From an uncultured Selenomonadales bacterium (GTDB lineage Bacteria; Bacillota; Negativicutes; Selenomonadales; Selenomonadaceae): DNA of 64,000 nt. The stretch is from positions 1 to 64,000 of the forward strand of contig CAMZHX010000011.1 of NCBI GenBank assembly GCA_947307055.1. The letters run 5' to 3'. Numbering within the stretch: position 1 is the stretch's first letter; each line of letters begins with the position of its first letter. The position numbers and the translations under genes are program-made. Below, piece after piece: positions 36,031 to 45,850 of this stretch. Under the pieces are notes generated by a model, which was not told the DNA's origin, made no database searches, and saw only the letters and a program-made list of their open reading frames with translations.

Positions 36031-39000
36031 ATGAGTAATTTTATTTTCGACCTGCAAAGGTTTGATTCAACAGTCACAATCGCTAGCGGTCAAAGTCAAA
36101 CGATTGGCGACGTGACTTACAGAGCAACCAGCGACGCCGTACTCAATCTCGACGACGAAGGAGCAGTTTCTGGCATTGCAAGCGGCGTGGTCGTCGCCCA
36201 ACTCACTGACGCAGATTCAAGCCCTCAAATCACTTTCGACGGCTCGACGGCATTTGCATTTTCTTGTAGCTCTTCGGACTCTGCGCTCCAAGTCAAAGCT
36301 TCCGGCACGTCGATTAGCTACACGAGCGGACAAGTCACTTACTCGGCGGACGGCTTTTCTGGCGCGGGCGAAGTCTCTGTCACAGGCTATATGGGTAACA
36401 TTTTGCCCTTCGACGTCGTCTTTGACATTCCCGACTCCGGCATAAAATTTACTTTCGACAGCGACAACAACATCACCACATTAAACGCGGACGAAAAAGT
36501 CAACGCCACGCTCACTTTCCCCGAAAGTGCCGCGACACTCATTGAAAATATCAAACCCTTGATACCTGTGCTCCTAAAAGTCGACGAAGACACCGCCAAT
36601 AGACTTTACAACATCGCGGTAAAACTCGTCAGCTCTTCGACCACCGCGCAAGTTCAAGGCGTGCAATCTTGGAACCAAAACGATAAGAAACTTACCCTCA
36701 ATCAAAATTCGCTCCTAGCGTTTAACGTTCTCGACTACGATTTAAGCATGACGGCTGAAGGCGGCAATGTCGACGGTTTAAGTTTCTTCTATCAACTCAC
36801 GAACGGAACCGAATTGTCTGCCGGCGCGAGATTCATTCCCAACACGGACGAAAACGCCGGTCTTAATCTCACCTTCGCTAAGAGCGGCTCACAAATTTAC
36901 GACGGAGTTCTCAAAGTCACCTCCGGCGCAATCGATATTGACGTCGTAAACACAAAGGCTTCAGTCGAAAAAGATACCGCCGTCACGATGACTTTGCAAG
37001 ACGGCAGCTTAGCTGAATTTAAATTCGACAACGCGGCGTCTATCACGTACAGCGCGAACGAGAGCGGGCTTGCCTATTTAACGTTCGGCGAAAACGACGG
37101 CAAGCTCGAAATGACAATCTATCGCGGCGATACTCCAGTTTTTACGACGGGCATTGAAATCAACGGCTCGCTCACCCTCGACACGGATAATCAAACTGTC
37201 GGCGTGACGAAAGACACCACAACCATAATCACAATCGGCAACAATACAGCCACAATCAATGTCACTGACGACGCGGGATTCAAAATTGGTTTGAGCAACG
37301 ACGCCATTACAATCACCCCGCAGGAAGACGACGGCTCACTTAATATTTCTCTCAGCAATGGCGATGAAACCGTTTTCCAAAACACCGTAAGCGTTAGCAA
37401 CGGCTCTATCATTTTCAACCCCGCAACGCAAGAAATGACTTTGACGGACGGCACGACAATTTCTTTCTTGATTAACGACAACTACACCCTCACAGCGACG
37501 GCATCGGGCGACGCCACAAGCACACTTTCTTTGTCGACAAGCGGAATTGCTATCACGCCCTCAACCGGCGACGGCTCGCTTGACCTCACGCTGACCGGCA
37601 CTTCAAGCGGCTCGCTTTCCGCTAACATTGAAGTTTTAAGCGGCTCGTTTATTTTAAGCGAAGGCGGCGCGTTGACTGTTGCCAAAGATACCGAACTGCA
37701 AATTAAATTCTCCGATAATTACATTGTCAACTTCAAAGCGACTGACAAGGCGGGCGGCACACTTTCTCTCGGTGCAGACGGAATAACTTTCGCGCCTGGT
37801 TCAGATGACGGCGGCTTGCAACTTTCCATAACTCGCGACGGACAAACGCGCTCCGCTTCCCTTGATGTTACAGGCTCGGTCACTTACAAGCTTGACGGCT
37901 CCATTTCTCTTGCGAAGGATACCGTTGTTAGAAACGTTTTCGACAGCGGCAACATTTTAACCATAACCGCCAACACCGACGCTAGCGGCTCAATCAAATT
38001 TAATCCGCAAACCGGCTTGACGATTACGCCATCAACTGCCGACGCGCTTAACGTTGTCTTGTCAACAGATAATTTGGACGTTGTAAATGTCTCGTCAATC
38101 ACCGGCTCAATAAATTACAACGGCGGAGTTATCACCGCTTCAGACGGCACTAAGGCTCGTATCTCATATTATTTCGGTTGGGAATCTGATTTGTACACGA
38201 CCGGCGGCTCCGCTTCCATTCAATTCACTGATGACAGAACTATTTACACTGCCAACGAAGGCTCGACTTTCACAGTGGATTATCTCGACGGAACGACAAC
38301 GGAAATTCAAAGTGGTTCATATGCCGACGTTTACGGCGAAACTATTGAAGATTACACAGAACTTGTCTCTGAGGGAACAATTTTAAGGAGCAACGACGCC
38401 GAAGTTGTTTTCACGCTCGAAAAGGCTGGCAACTACACGATTAACGGCATGGCAATCACTGCGACGAAAAACAACGTCGAAGTCCACTTGCTCGATTACA
38501 ATACCGTTACATTTGACGCCGACGCGGGCATTACTTTTAACGAGCAGGAATTCTCCGGAAGCGGCACCGTCACCCTTACCGACGGCAATATCACAGTAGA
38601 AAACACCGAAGATAATGTCGCAGTCAACGGCACCGCGCTTGCCGATTCAATTTCAAACAGCGGCGCAAGCGTCACGATAACGGGCGGCGAAGGTGACGAC
38701 CTTATCCAAATCGACGGCGATAACGTTCGCATTCAATACAGCGCGGGCGACGGCAATGACACTATCGAAGGCTTGAATGAGACCTCCACACTTTCAGTCG
38801 GCAACAATTTGTATTCCACGCAACAAAGCGGCGACGATTTAATTCTCACGGTCGGCGAGAACAAAATTACTTTGGTAGACGCGGCGAACTTAGACGAACT
38901 TAACATAGTCCCCGATGTGAAAACCGCAACATCTTTGGTCGGAGCAATGCTTTATCGCACGGAGGCAGGTTATCCCATAATCGCGGGAATGGCATTCCAC

Positions 39001-42000
39001 CCCACCGTATATCATGGCGACGAACCGACCAATTATGTGGATAAGGAAACTTGGACAATCAAATCGTCGAACGCAATCGAATCAGCGGACGGCTTGGAAC
39101 TGAGCGGCATCCACTACACGCCCGAAAACTCCAACGATAAATGGGTTGTCATCATTCACGGCTACGGGCACAATCATAAACACATGTATCCTTTCGCGGG
39201 GTTTTTCCTTGATAACGGCTACAACGTCTTGATGGTAGACCAACGCGCCGCCGGCGATTCGGAAGGTAGCTGGCTGACTATGGGCACGGCGGAAAGTGCT
39301 GACATTGCGCTTTGGACGCAAGAAATTGCTCGCCGTAATCCCGACTCAAAAATTACACTCTTCGGCGTGTCAATGGGTGCGGCAACGGCAATGCTCGCCG
39401 CCGCCCGCTCGGATATCGCAAACGTCACGTCACTGGTCGAAGATTGCGGCTATTCAAACGTTGTCGATATAATAAACCTGTTCAACGACGTCATCTTACA
39501 TCAAGACCAATCGACGGTTGATATGATGATGCCTGTCTCCGAAAGCTTGACAGGCTACAACTTGGAGGACGCCGCGCCGATTAACTCGATTTCCGCCGCG
39601 AAGATGCCGACGCTGTTTATCACGGGCAGCAAAGATAGCGTTGTCGCGGGTTCAATGCTCCCCGCCTTGTATAACGCTTCGGGCGCGGAAGTTAAGGAAC
39701 AATTTATCGTCGAGGGCGCAACTCATGGCATGGCCGGTATGTATGACCCCGTCGGCTATTCAAATACGACGTTCCGTTTCCTTGCCGAGGCGAACGGCGA
39801 AGGTTGGGAAACTTCCAATAAAACCGACGATATTTCACTGCGCGGAACCAAATACAACGACACGATTTCAACCAGCGGCGATAATGTCACGGTAAACACG
39901 GGCGTAGGTGACGATTCAATCACTAACACCGGAGAAAATGTTCTGTTCCTGTACAATGAGGGCGACGGCTCCGACACTATCAGCGGCTTTAACGAATCAA
40001 CCGCCCTTCAAATTTCCGGCGACTACTCGACTGTTACCAGCGGTGATGATGTTGTCGTGACTGTCGGGGAAGATGCTATCACTTTGACCGACGCGGCGAG
40101 CTTAGACGCTCTCAATATTTTCAACGACACCACCGGACAAACTATCGCCAATGCCGACGACAACACTTTAATCAGCGGCACGGGCGGCAACGATTCTATT
40201 GGCAATATCGGCGACAACGTCACGATAAGAGGCTTGCTCGGCAACGACACCATTACCAATTTAGGCGCAAGGTCTATCGTCGACGGCGGACTTGATGACG
40301 ACGTAATCGAAAACAACAGCGCAAATACGACAATCATTGGCAGCTACGGTAACGACTCCATTCACAACACCGAAAGCAACTACAATTCAATCAGCGCGGG
40401 CGCGGGTAATGATACGATTCTTAACGACCATGCCTACTACGCGACGATTGAGAGCGGCGACGGCGACGACTTAATAACCATTGCGCGCGGTCATTATACA
40501 AACATTGACGCTGGAGATGGCAACGATACCATTTTGGGCGATGGTAGCAATGATTGGGCAATGGGCGGCTACGCAACCATTAACGGCGGCGACGGCAACG
40601 ACTATATCAACCCCGAAACTAGCGATTCAGCGTCGATAATGGGCGGCGACGGTGCTGACACTATCATAACTTCCGGCAACGACGCAACGATTAACGGCGG
40701 CGCAAGTTCAGACGTTATCAGCTTGACCGGCGCGTCAGTCGATAACATTATAATCGAGTACGAGACCGGCTCCGGCAACGATTCTATCTACGGACTGAAC
40801 GAAACCGGAATTATCAGCATCACTTCGGGCGAAGAATATTCAACGGCTCAAAGCGGCGACGACGTTATTTTGACGGTCGGAGAAAATACAATCATGGTCG
40901 CGGGCGCGTCAAGCGTCAACGTTGTCAACTACGAACTCACAGGTTCAGACATTGAAAACACCGTCAACAATACGCTAGTCACCGGCACTAGGTTTGATGA
41001 CGAAATTAACAACAAAGGCTCCAACGTCACAATCGACGCGAAGGCCGGCAAAGATTCTGTCTTCAATTACGGCGCAAGTGCCAGCATAAATGGCGGCGCG
41101 GGTGACGATTTAATTTTAAACAACGGCCAAAACGTCACAATCAGCGGCGATTACGGCGACGACTACGTTTCTAACTGGGATAGCAACGCTTCAGTTAGCG
41201 GTGGTTACGGCAACGACACAATTTATAACAACGGCTCCAATGCCACGATAAACGGCGGCGGCGGCAACGATTCCATTTCCAACGACGGCGAAAATCTCCT
41301 CATCGAATACAGCGGCGGCATGGATACTGTTGTTGGCGTCAATGAAACGTCAACGATTTCCGTTAGCGGCGACTTCAGCAAAGATGATATTGTTCAAGGC
41401 GTAAGAAATGTCCTGATTCCTTCCGGCGATTACTTCCTCACCTTGCAAGACGCTATGCTCACGACCGATTCAATTAACGTCAACGGCGAGACGATTGAAC
41501 TTGACAAAACTATCAGCTTGCTTGGCAGCGGCAGTGCTACAATCAGCAGAAGCAATGTCACGATAAACGGCGACGAGGGCGAAAACTTAATCACCCTCAC
41601 GGACGACGCTAAGAACAATACTATCGTGCTCGCCGGCAAAACAACTGTCGAAGGCTTCAAAACCGGCTTTGGCGAAGATGCCGATACTGTTTATATCAAA
41701 GAAGGTGACGAGCCCAGCGTCGACTTCAAAGACGAGGGCTTGAGCCTTTACTACGATAACGACCCCGATAATTATCTGACCTTCGCGGGACTTTCCACGA
41801 CCGCCGGAATAACTTTCTACGATGAGAATAGCAGCTTAAAAACCTCCAAGAATGTTTTCATTGCCGATGATGACTGGTACAAAGTTACTGACGGCGCGGC
41901 TGATTACTACGTCGGCGCAACCGCCAAGATGAATCACGGCATAGACTTCACCGGCATAAGCGACGCGCTCAATATCTCACTCGATACCGATTACACGGCT

Positions 42001-45000
42001 GACGTTGCCTTCTGGGTCAATAACGTTTACTCGATAAGAGGCGGCGCGGGCAATACCACAATAACCGGCACCGATAATGACGATACGATTATTGCTGGCA
42101 CCGGCAACACGACCATTAACGCGGGCGCGGGCAATAACTTAGTCAACGTTGAGGACGCTGAAAGTGCGCTCATTCAACTCGCGGGCAATACGACCGTTGA
42201 AGGCTTCAAGACCGGCTTTGGCGAAGGCACCGACACAATTTATATCGATGGCGACCCTGCAGGCGTTGAGTTCAAAGATGGCGGCTTGACTTTCGGCAAC
42301 AGCACCGACAGCTTGGCTTTGAGCGGCATAACGACTACTTCAAAAGTCAACATATATCACGAGAGAAGAAGCGTTCTTAATAAGGGCGTCTTCATTGCCG
42401 AAAACGATTGGTATAGCGTCCAGAGTAGCGATTTGACCGTTGGTAGCGGCGAAGAAGTTTACTTCGTGGGCACCACCTCCAAATCCCAAGTAGGCGTAGA
42501 CTTTAGCGGCATTTCTTCCGCGCTCAACGTCACTATGGATACCGCCTACGAGGATAGCGAAGACTTTGTACCTGGTACGACAACTTGGATTAACAGCGTG
42601 TACTCGCTCAAAGGCGGCGCGGGCAATACGACAATCACCGGCTCCAAACATTCAGATACGATTGTCGCGGGCACCGGCGCAACCACTATCAACGCGGCGG
42701 CGGGTGATGATAATATCAGCTTAGGTTCCTCTGCGGCTCTAGTTCAATACACTTCGGGCGACGGCAACGACACTATCGAAGGATTCAATAGAAATTCGAC
42801 ATTGCAAATCGGCGACGGCACAAGCACCTACTCCACACAAGTTAGCGGCTCCGATGTTATTGTTACGGTCGGCGACGAGGCAATCACTTTGGTTGACGCA
42901 AGCGACGTTAGACTGAACATAATCGGCGATTCGGGAAGTGTCAGCCCGCAACCTACTGTCGCTACCAAGAGCGTCGAGGAAATTAAAGAAGAAATCGGCG
43001 CGGATTCAATTCAAACTGCCTCCAAGGATACGTTAAAGGTCAACAATGACGACGGCAATAATTTGGTTTACGTCGACGAAGACGCGAAGGGCTCCAAGAA
43101 AATCACGCTCGGCACGGGCGGCGATGCTGTAGTTATCGAAAGCGCAAAGGCAAATGTAAGCGTCATAGGCGGCAAGGGTAATGACAGCCTTATCGTCAAG
43201 AACAGTGCGCCCGTCGAGTTCGATATGTCTAAGGGCGGCAAGGATAAAATTTACCTCGCTAACGACGACGCTAAAGAAAATGTCACGCTCAAAGGCTACA
43301 ACGTTTCCAACAACGGCGGCATTGTGGTTGGGACTTCGGACATTGCCGGAGCGATTCAAAACAAAGACATTACCTTTGGCAACGGCTCAATGCAAATGGG
43401 CGCGGCTAATGCTAAAGTCACGTTCGCAGGTCATACGGACGATAGCGGCTCCACGACCGTTAAATTATTCGACGATAACGACGAGGCGCAAGCAGTCGGC
43501 TTCACCAATCGTGACGGCGGCAATCTCAACGTCAGCACCTCAAGCGATGATTATCTCTTGGTCGGCAACTACTTCGACGACAAATCGGGCGGCTCGACAA
43601 TCACGGGCGGCAAAGGCAATGACAATATCCTTGCGGGCGGCGGCGATGTCGTCAACGCGGGCGCAGGTCATAATCAAGTTATCCTCGACACCGTAGAGAA
43701 TCGCGACGGCGCAGATATTATTCTTAACAGCGGCAAGACGACCGTTCAAAACTTCAAGGCGGGCTTTGAGGGCGACCGCGTATTCTTCGGCGTCAACGAT
43801 GTTATCGATTTCAAATTTGACGGCACGAATGTCAGCGTTCAAAGCAATAACGTATGGCATGGCGTATTGTCCGAAGTTGGCAACGGCGCGAACTTTGTAA
43901 ATATTTTGTCGGCCGATGCAAATGGTCCTGTTAAAGTTGCTGTGGCGCAGGAAGGCGCAGTTATCGCGGTTGAGGACGAACTCGCCGACTATTACATTGG
44001 CGAAAAATCCGGCATCGACTTCACGAACTACAGCGGCGAGCTTATGGCAAATCTCGGTTCGCAACAACAAAGTCTTGGCACCGGCGAAGTTCTGTTTGCC
44101 GGAATCAATCAAATTACGGCGGGCAGTGGTCAGACAACGTTAATGGGCTCGGCGAAAAATGAAACGCTTTACGCGGGCACGGGCGCGGCGTCCATTTACG
44201 GCGGCGGCGGCAAAAATCTTTTGGCGAACAGCTCCGACGATAAGGACGGCTCGACAACGTTCTTGGTCTTGGGCAATGCTGACGGCGCGAAGAATACTAT
44301 TGCCGGCTTTAACTTCGCAGGTGGTGACGGCGTCGCAGATAAAATCGAAGTCGATACCAATACAAATGTCGTTTCCAACGTCGCGATTTCGGGCAACGAT
44401 GTTATTATCGAAGTCAGCAACCGCGCAGGCACCGCGACCGAACGTGCAGTCATTAGCGGCGCAGTCGGACAAAATATGCAATTCGGCGATAACGTCGTTG
44501 CGCAAGTCAATGCAACAGATTTGGTCTACGACGGCACAGCGAATTTCTTCGTCGCGACCAGCAACAATGCGTCAATCAGCGTAGGCGCGGACGTTGGGAC
44601 TAAGGCGGAAATTTGGCTCGACGGCAAACCCGGCAACGCTCTAGGCAAAAACTTTGTCGGCGACATCAGGACGATTGACGCGACGGCCTCCAGTGTCAAA
44701 GCTGAATTGGCCGGCAACGACACCGATAACACAATCCTTGCCGGCTCTGGCGATACAAGTTTGTGGGGCGGCAATGGCGGCGATGACTTCATGCAAGGCG
44801 GCGCAGGTCACGATTCTTTCTACTACACCAACGGCAATGGCAACGACACTATCAGCGGAGCCGGCACGGGCGATGTCGTCTTCTTGAGCGAAATGACGCT
44901 CGACCAAATTTCTACTACTTCGGTTTCAAACGGCACGGCGGTTATCAGCTTCAAAGACGGCGGCTCGCTCACAGTTGGCGACGCGGCTAATTGCCAATTC

Positions 45001-45066
45001 GTTCTCACTCAAGGCGATCAATATCAGACATACAGAGTCAACGGCGATCAATTTGTCGCAGGCTGA
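36031..45066 (+). CDS. Giant RTX-like surface protein with embedded alpha/beta hydrolase (paralogue 3)
   Basis: A 3011-residue protein beginning MSNFIFDLQRFDSTV; AGGAGG precedes the ATG. Residues of about 30-950 are the same beta-rich repeats as in paralogue 2. Residues of about 966-1262 form a complete alpha/beta hydrolase: HGYGHNHKHM near 1043 (oxyanion region), the nucleophile elbow GVSMGAA with Ser 1114, TGSKDSVV with Asp 1202 and GATHGMAG with His 1232. Then come many RTX-like repeats (GGAGDD, GGYGNDTI) and the C-terminal module shared with the other two, ending YRVNGDQFVAG. The architecture points to a secreted, calcium-binding surface protein that carries an esterase or peptidase-like enzyme. 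The substrate is unknown. Confidence 0.87.
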   Translation: MSNFIFDLQRFDSTVTIASGQSQTIGDVTYRATSDAVLNLDDEGAVSGIASGVVVAQLTDADSSPQITFDGSTAFAFSCSSSDSALQVKASGTSISYTSGQVTYSADGFSGAGEVSVTGYMGNILPFDVVFDIPDSGIKFTFDSDNNITTLNADEKVNATLTFPESAATLIENIKPLIPVLLKVDEDTANRLYNIAVKLVSSSTTAQVQGVQSWNQNDKKLTLNQNSLLAFNVLDYDLSMTAEGGNVDGLSFFYQLTNGTELSAGARFIPNTDENAGLNLTFAKSGSQIYDGVLKVTSGAIDIDVVNTKASVEKDTAVTMTLQDGSLAEFKFDNAASITYSANESGLAYLTFGENDGKLEMTIYRGDTPVFTTGIEINGSLTLDTDNQTVGVTKDTTTIITIGNNTATINVTDDAGFKIGLSNDAITITPQEDDGSLNISLSNGDETVFQNTVSVSNGSIIFNPATQEMTLTDGTTISFLINDNYTLTATASGDATSTLSLSTSGIAITPSTGDGSLDLTLTGTSSGSLSANIEVLSGSFILSEGGALTVAKDTELQIKFSDNYIVNFKATDKAGGTLSLGADGITFAPGSDDGGLQLSITRDGQTRSASLDVTGSVTYKLDGSISLAKDTVVRNVFDSGNILTITANTDASGSIKFNPQTGLTITPSTADALNVVLSTDNLDVVNVSSITGSINYNGGVITASDGTKARISYYFGWESDLYTTGGSASIQFTDDRTIYTANEGSTFTVDYLDGTTTEIQSGSYADVYGETIEDYTELVSEGTILRSNDAEVVFTLEKAGNYTINGMAITATKNNVEVHLLDYNTVTFDADAGITFNEQEFSGSGTVTLTDGNITVENTEDNVAVNGTALADSISNSGASVTITGGEGDDLIQIDGDNVRIQYSAGDGNDTIEGLNETSTLSVGNNLYSTQQSGDDLILTVGENKITLVDAANLDELNIVPDVKTATSLVGAMLYRTEAGYPIIAGMAFHPTVYHGDEPTNYVDKETWTIKSSNAIESADGLELSGIHYTPENSNDKWVVIIHGYGHNHKHMYPFAGFFLDNGYNVLMVDQRAAGDSEGSWLTMGTAESADIALWTQEIARRNPDSKITLFGVSMGAATAMLAAARSDIANVTSLVEDCGYSNVVDIINLFNDVILHQDQSTVDMMMPVSESLTGYNLEDAAPINSISAAKMPTLFITGSKDSVVAGSMLPALYNASGAEVKEQFIVEGATHGMAGMYDPVGYSNTTFRFLAEANGEGWETSNKTDDISLRGTKYNDTISTSGDNVTVNTGVGDDSITNTGENVLFLYNEGDGSDTISGFNESTALQISGDYSTVTSGDDVVVTVGEDAITLTDAASLDALNIFNDTTGQTIANADDNTLISGTGGNDSIGNIGDNVTIRGLLGNDTITNLGARSIVDGGLDDDVIENNSANTTIIGSYGNDSIHNTESNYNSISAGAGNDTILNDHAYYATIESGDGDDLITIARGHYTNIDAGDGNDTILGDGSNDWAMGGYATINGGDGNDYINPETSDSASIMGGDGADTIITSGNDATINGGASSDVISLTGASVDNIIIEYETGSGNDSIYGLNETGIISITSGEEYSTAQSGDDVILTVGENTIMVAGASSVNVVNYELTGSDIENTVNNTLVTGTRFDDEINNKGSNVTIDAKAGKDSVFNYGASASINGGAGDDLILNNGQNVTISGDYGDDYVSNWDSNASVSGGYGNDTIYNNGSNATINGGGGNDSISNDGENLLIEYSGGMDTVVGVNETSTISVSGDFSKDDIVQGVRNVLIPSGDYFLTLQDAMLTTDSINVNGETIELDKTISLLGSGSATISRSNVTINGDEGENLITLTDDAKNNTIVLAGKTTVEGFKTGFGEDADTVYIKEGDEPSVDFKDEGLSLYYDNDPDNYLTFAGLSTTAGITFYDENSSLKTSKNVFIADDDWYKVTDGAADYYVGATAKMNHGIDFTGISDALNISLDTDYTADVAFWVNNVYSIRGGAGNTTITGTDNDDTIIAGTGNTTINAGAGNNLVNVEDAESALIQLAGNTTVEGFKTGFGEGTDTIYIDGDPAGVEFKDGGLTFGNSTDSLALSGITTTSKVNIYHERRSVLNKGVFIAENDWYSVQSSDLTVGSGEEVYFVGTTSKSQVGVDFSGISSALNVTMDTAYEDSEDFVPGTTTWINSVYSLKGGAGNTTITGSKHSDTIVAGTGATTINAAAGDDNISLGSSAALVQYTSGDGNDTIEGFNRNSTLQIGDGTSTYSTQVSGSDVIVTVGDEAITLVDASDVRLNIIGDSGSVSPQPTVATKSVEEIKEEIGADSIQTASKDTLKVNNDDGNNLVYVDEDAKGSKKITLGTGGDAVVIESAKANVSVIGGKGNDSLIVKNSAPVEFDMSKGGKDKIYLANDDAKENVTLKGYNVSNNGGIVVGTSDIAGAIQNKDITFGNGSMQMGAANAKVTFAGHTDDSGSTTVKLFDDNDEAQAVGFTNRDGGNLNVSTSSDDYLLVGNYFDDKSGGSTITGGKGNDNILAGGGDVVNAGAGHNQVILDTVENRDGADIILNSGKTTVQNFKAGFEGDRVFFGVNDVIDFKFDGTNVSVQSNNVWHGVLSEVGNGANFVNILSADANGPVKVAVAQEGAVIAVEDELADYYIGEKSGIDFTNYSGELMANLGSQQQSLGTGEVLFAGINQITAGSGQTTLMGSAKNETLYAGTGAASIYGGGGKNLLANSSDDKDGSTTFLVLGNADGAKNTIAGFNFAGGDGVADKIEVDTNTNVVSNVAISGNDVIIEVSNRAGTATERAVISGAVGQNMQFGDNVVAQVNATDLVYDGTANFFVATSNNASISVGADVGTKAEIWLDGKPGNALGKNFVGDIRTIDATASSVKAELAGNDTDNTILAGSGDTSLWGGNGGDDFMQGGAGHDSFYYTNGNGNDTISGAGTGDVVFLSEMTLDQISTTSVSNGTAVISFKDGGSLTVGDAANCQFVLTQGDQYQTYRVNGDQFVAG

Positions 45067-45134
45067 TTTAGTGATTAGGGGTTAATGTTTAGTGATTAGA
45101 GTTTTACTAGCCACTAATAGCTAATCACTAACAA
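45066..45134. repeat. Head-to-head heptamer-repeat hairpin (TTAGTGA family)
   Basis: TTAGTGA, TTAGGGG, TTAATGT, TTAGTGA and TTAGAGT units face CTAATAGCTAATCACTAA. It directly follows the stop of giant gene 3. Confidence 0.75.
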
Positions 45135-45135
45135 G

Positions 45136-45168
45136 CTCTGCTCTTCTAAACGAGGGGCAGATTTTTTT
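45136..45168 (+). terminator. Intrinsic terminator after giant gene 3 (copy of 27508-27541)
   Basis: The same CTCTGC/GGGGCAG hairpin and T run as after giant gene 1, with one base changed at the foot of the stem. Confidence 0.85.
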
Positions 45169-45171
45169 TGC

Positions 45172-45200
45172 TTGCAACGGAAGGGCTTTTGTTGTATAAC
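45172..45200 (+). promoter_or_regulatory. Duplicate promoter in front of the broken fourth copy
   Basis: TTGCAA (45172-45177), 17 bases, TATAAC (45195-45200), the same boxes and spacing as at 27543. It now drives only the remnant. Confidence 0.65.
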
Positions 45201-45239
45201 TTTTGCAATATATGGAAAGGAAGTAAAGAGATTCTTTCT

Positions 45240-45785
45240 ATGTACATAGAAAATAGCAATAGTACCATAGTTACCGGCACAAATAGCGACGACACAATTA
45301 TCAATAGCGGCAGAAACGCCACATTCAAGCACTCGGCGGCAACGATTCCATTGACAACGATGACGGCGCAAAGAATACGATTGCCGGCTTTAACTTCGTG
45401 AGCGGTGACGGCGTCGCTGACAAAATCGAAGTCGATGCCAATAAAAATGTCGTTTCCAACGTCGCAATTTCGGGCAATGATGTTATAATAGAAGTCAGCA
45501 GCCGCGCAGGCACCGCTACTGAACGCGCAGTCATTCAAGGCGCAGTCGGTATTCAATTCGGCTCAAACGTCGTGGCGCAAGTCAACGCAACAGATTTGGT
45601 CTACGACGGCACAGCAAACTTCTCCAAATTTCTACTACCGCTGTTGAGAATGGCACGGCGGTATCAGCTTCAAAGACAGCGGCTCGCTCACAGTCGGCGA
45701 CGCGGCTAATTGCCAATTCGTCATGACGCAGGGCAACCAATATCAATCTTACAGAGTCAACGGCAATCAATTTGTCGCGGTCTGA
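45240..45785 (+). pseudogene. Remnant of a fourth RTX-like surface protein gene
   Basis: From ATG 45240 one frame reads MYIENSNSTIVTGTNSDDTI, like the RTX units of paralogue 3, and stops at 45401. A second frame, from about 45360, continues with DGAKNTIAGFNFVSGDGVAD and NATDLVYDGTANF, nearly identical to paralogue 3. A third, from about 45625, gives the shared C-terminus ([18 protein letters not shown], ending at 45785). Large internal deletions and at least two frameshifts separate the pieces. The ribosome site has also decayed (AAAGGAAG, too far away). It could act as a donor of sequence for recombination with the intact genes. Confidence 0.8.
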
Positions 45786-45786
45786 A

Positions 45787-45834
45787 GTAGGGGAGTAGCA
45801 CTTATTCCCCACTTCTCTTATTCCCTAGTTCCTA
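45787..45834. repeat. Short degenerate repeat hairpin
   Basis: GTAGGGGAGTAGCACTTATTCCCCACTTC and the following TTCCCTAGTTCCTA resemble the other repeat hairpins. It lies between the remnant and the ClpX-like gene. Confidence 0.5.
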
Positions 45835-45850
45835 AGGAGGAATTTTTTAG

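Noticed and set aside
45066-45134. Insertion-sequence ends or integrase attachment sites at the repeat hairpins
   Set aside because: No transposase or integrase gene and no target-site duplication could be seen next to any of the hairpins.
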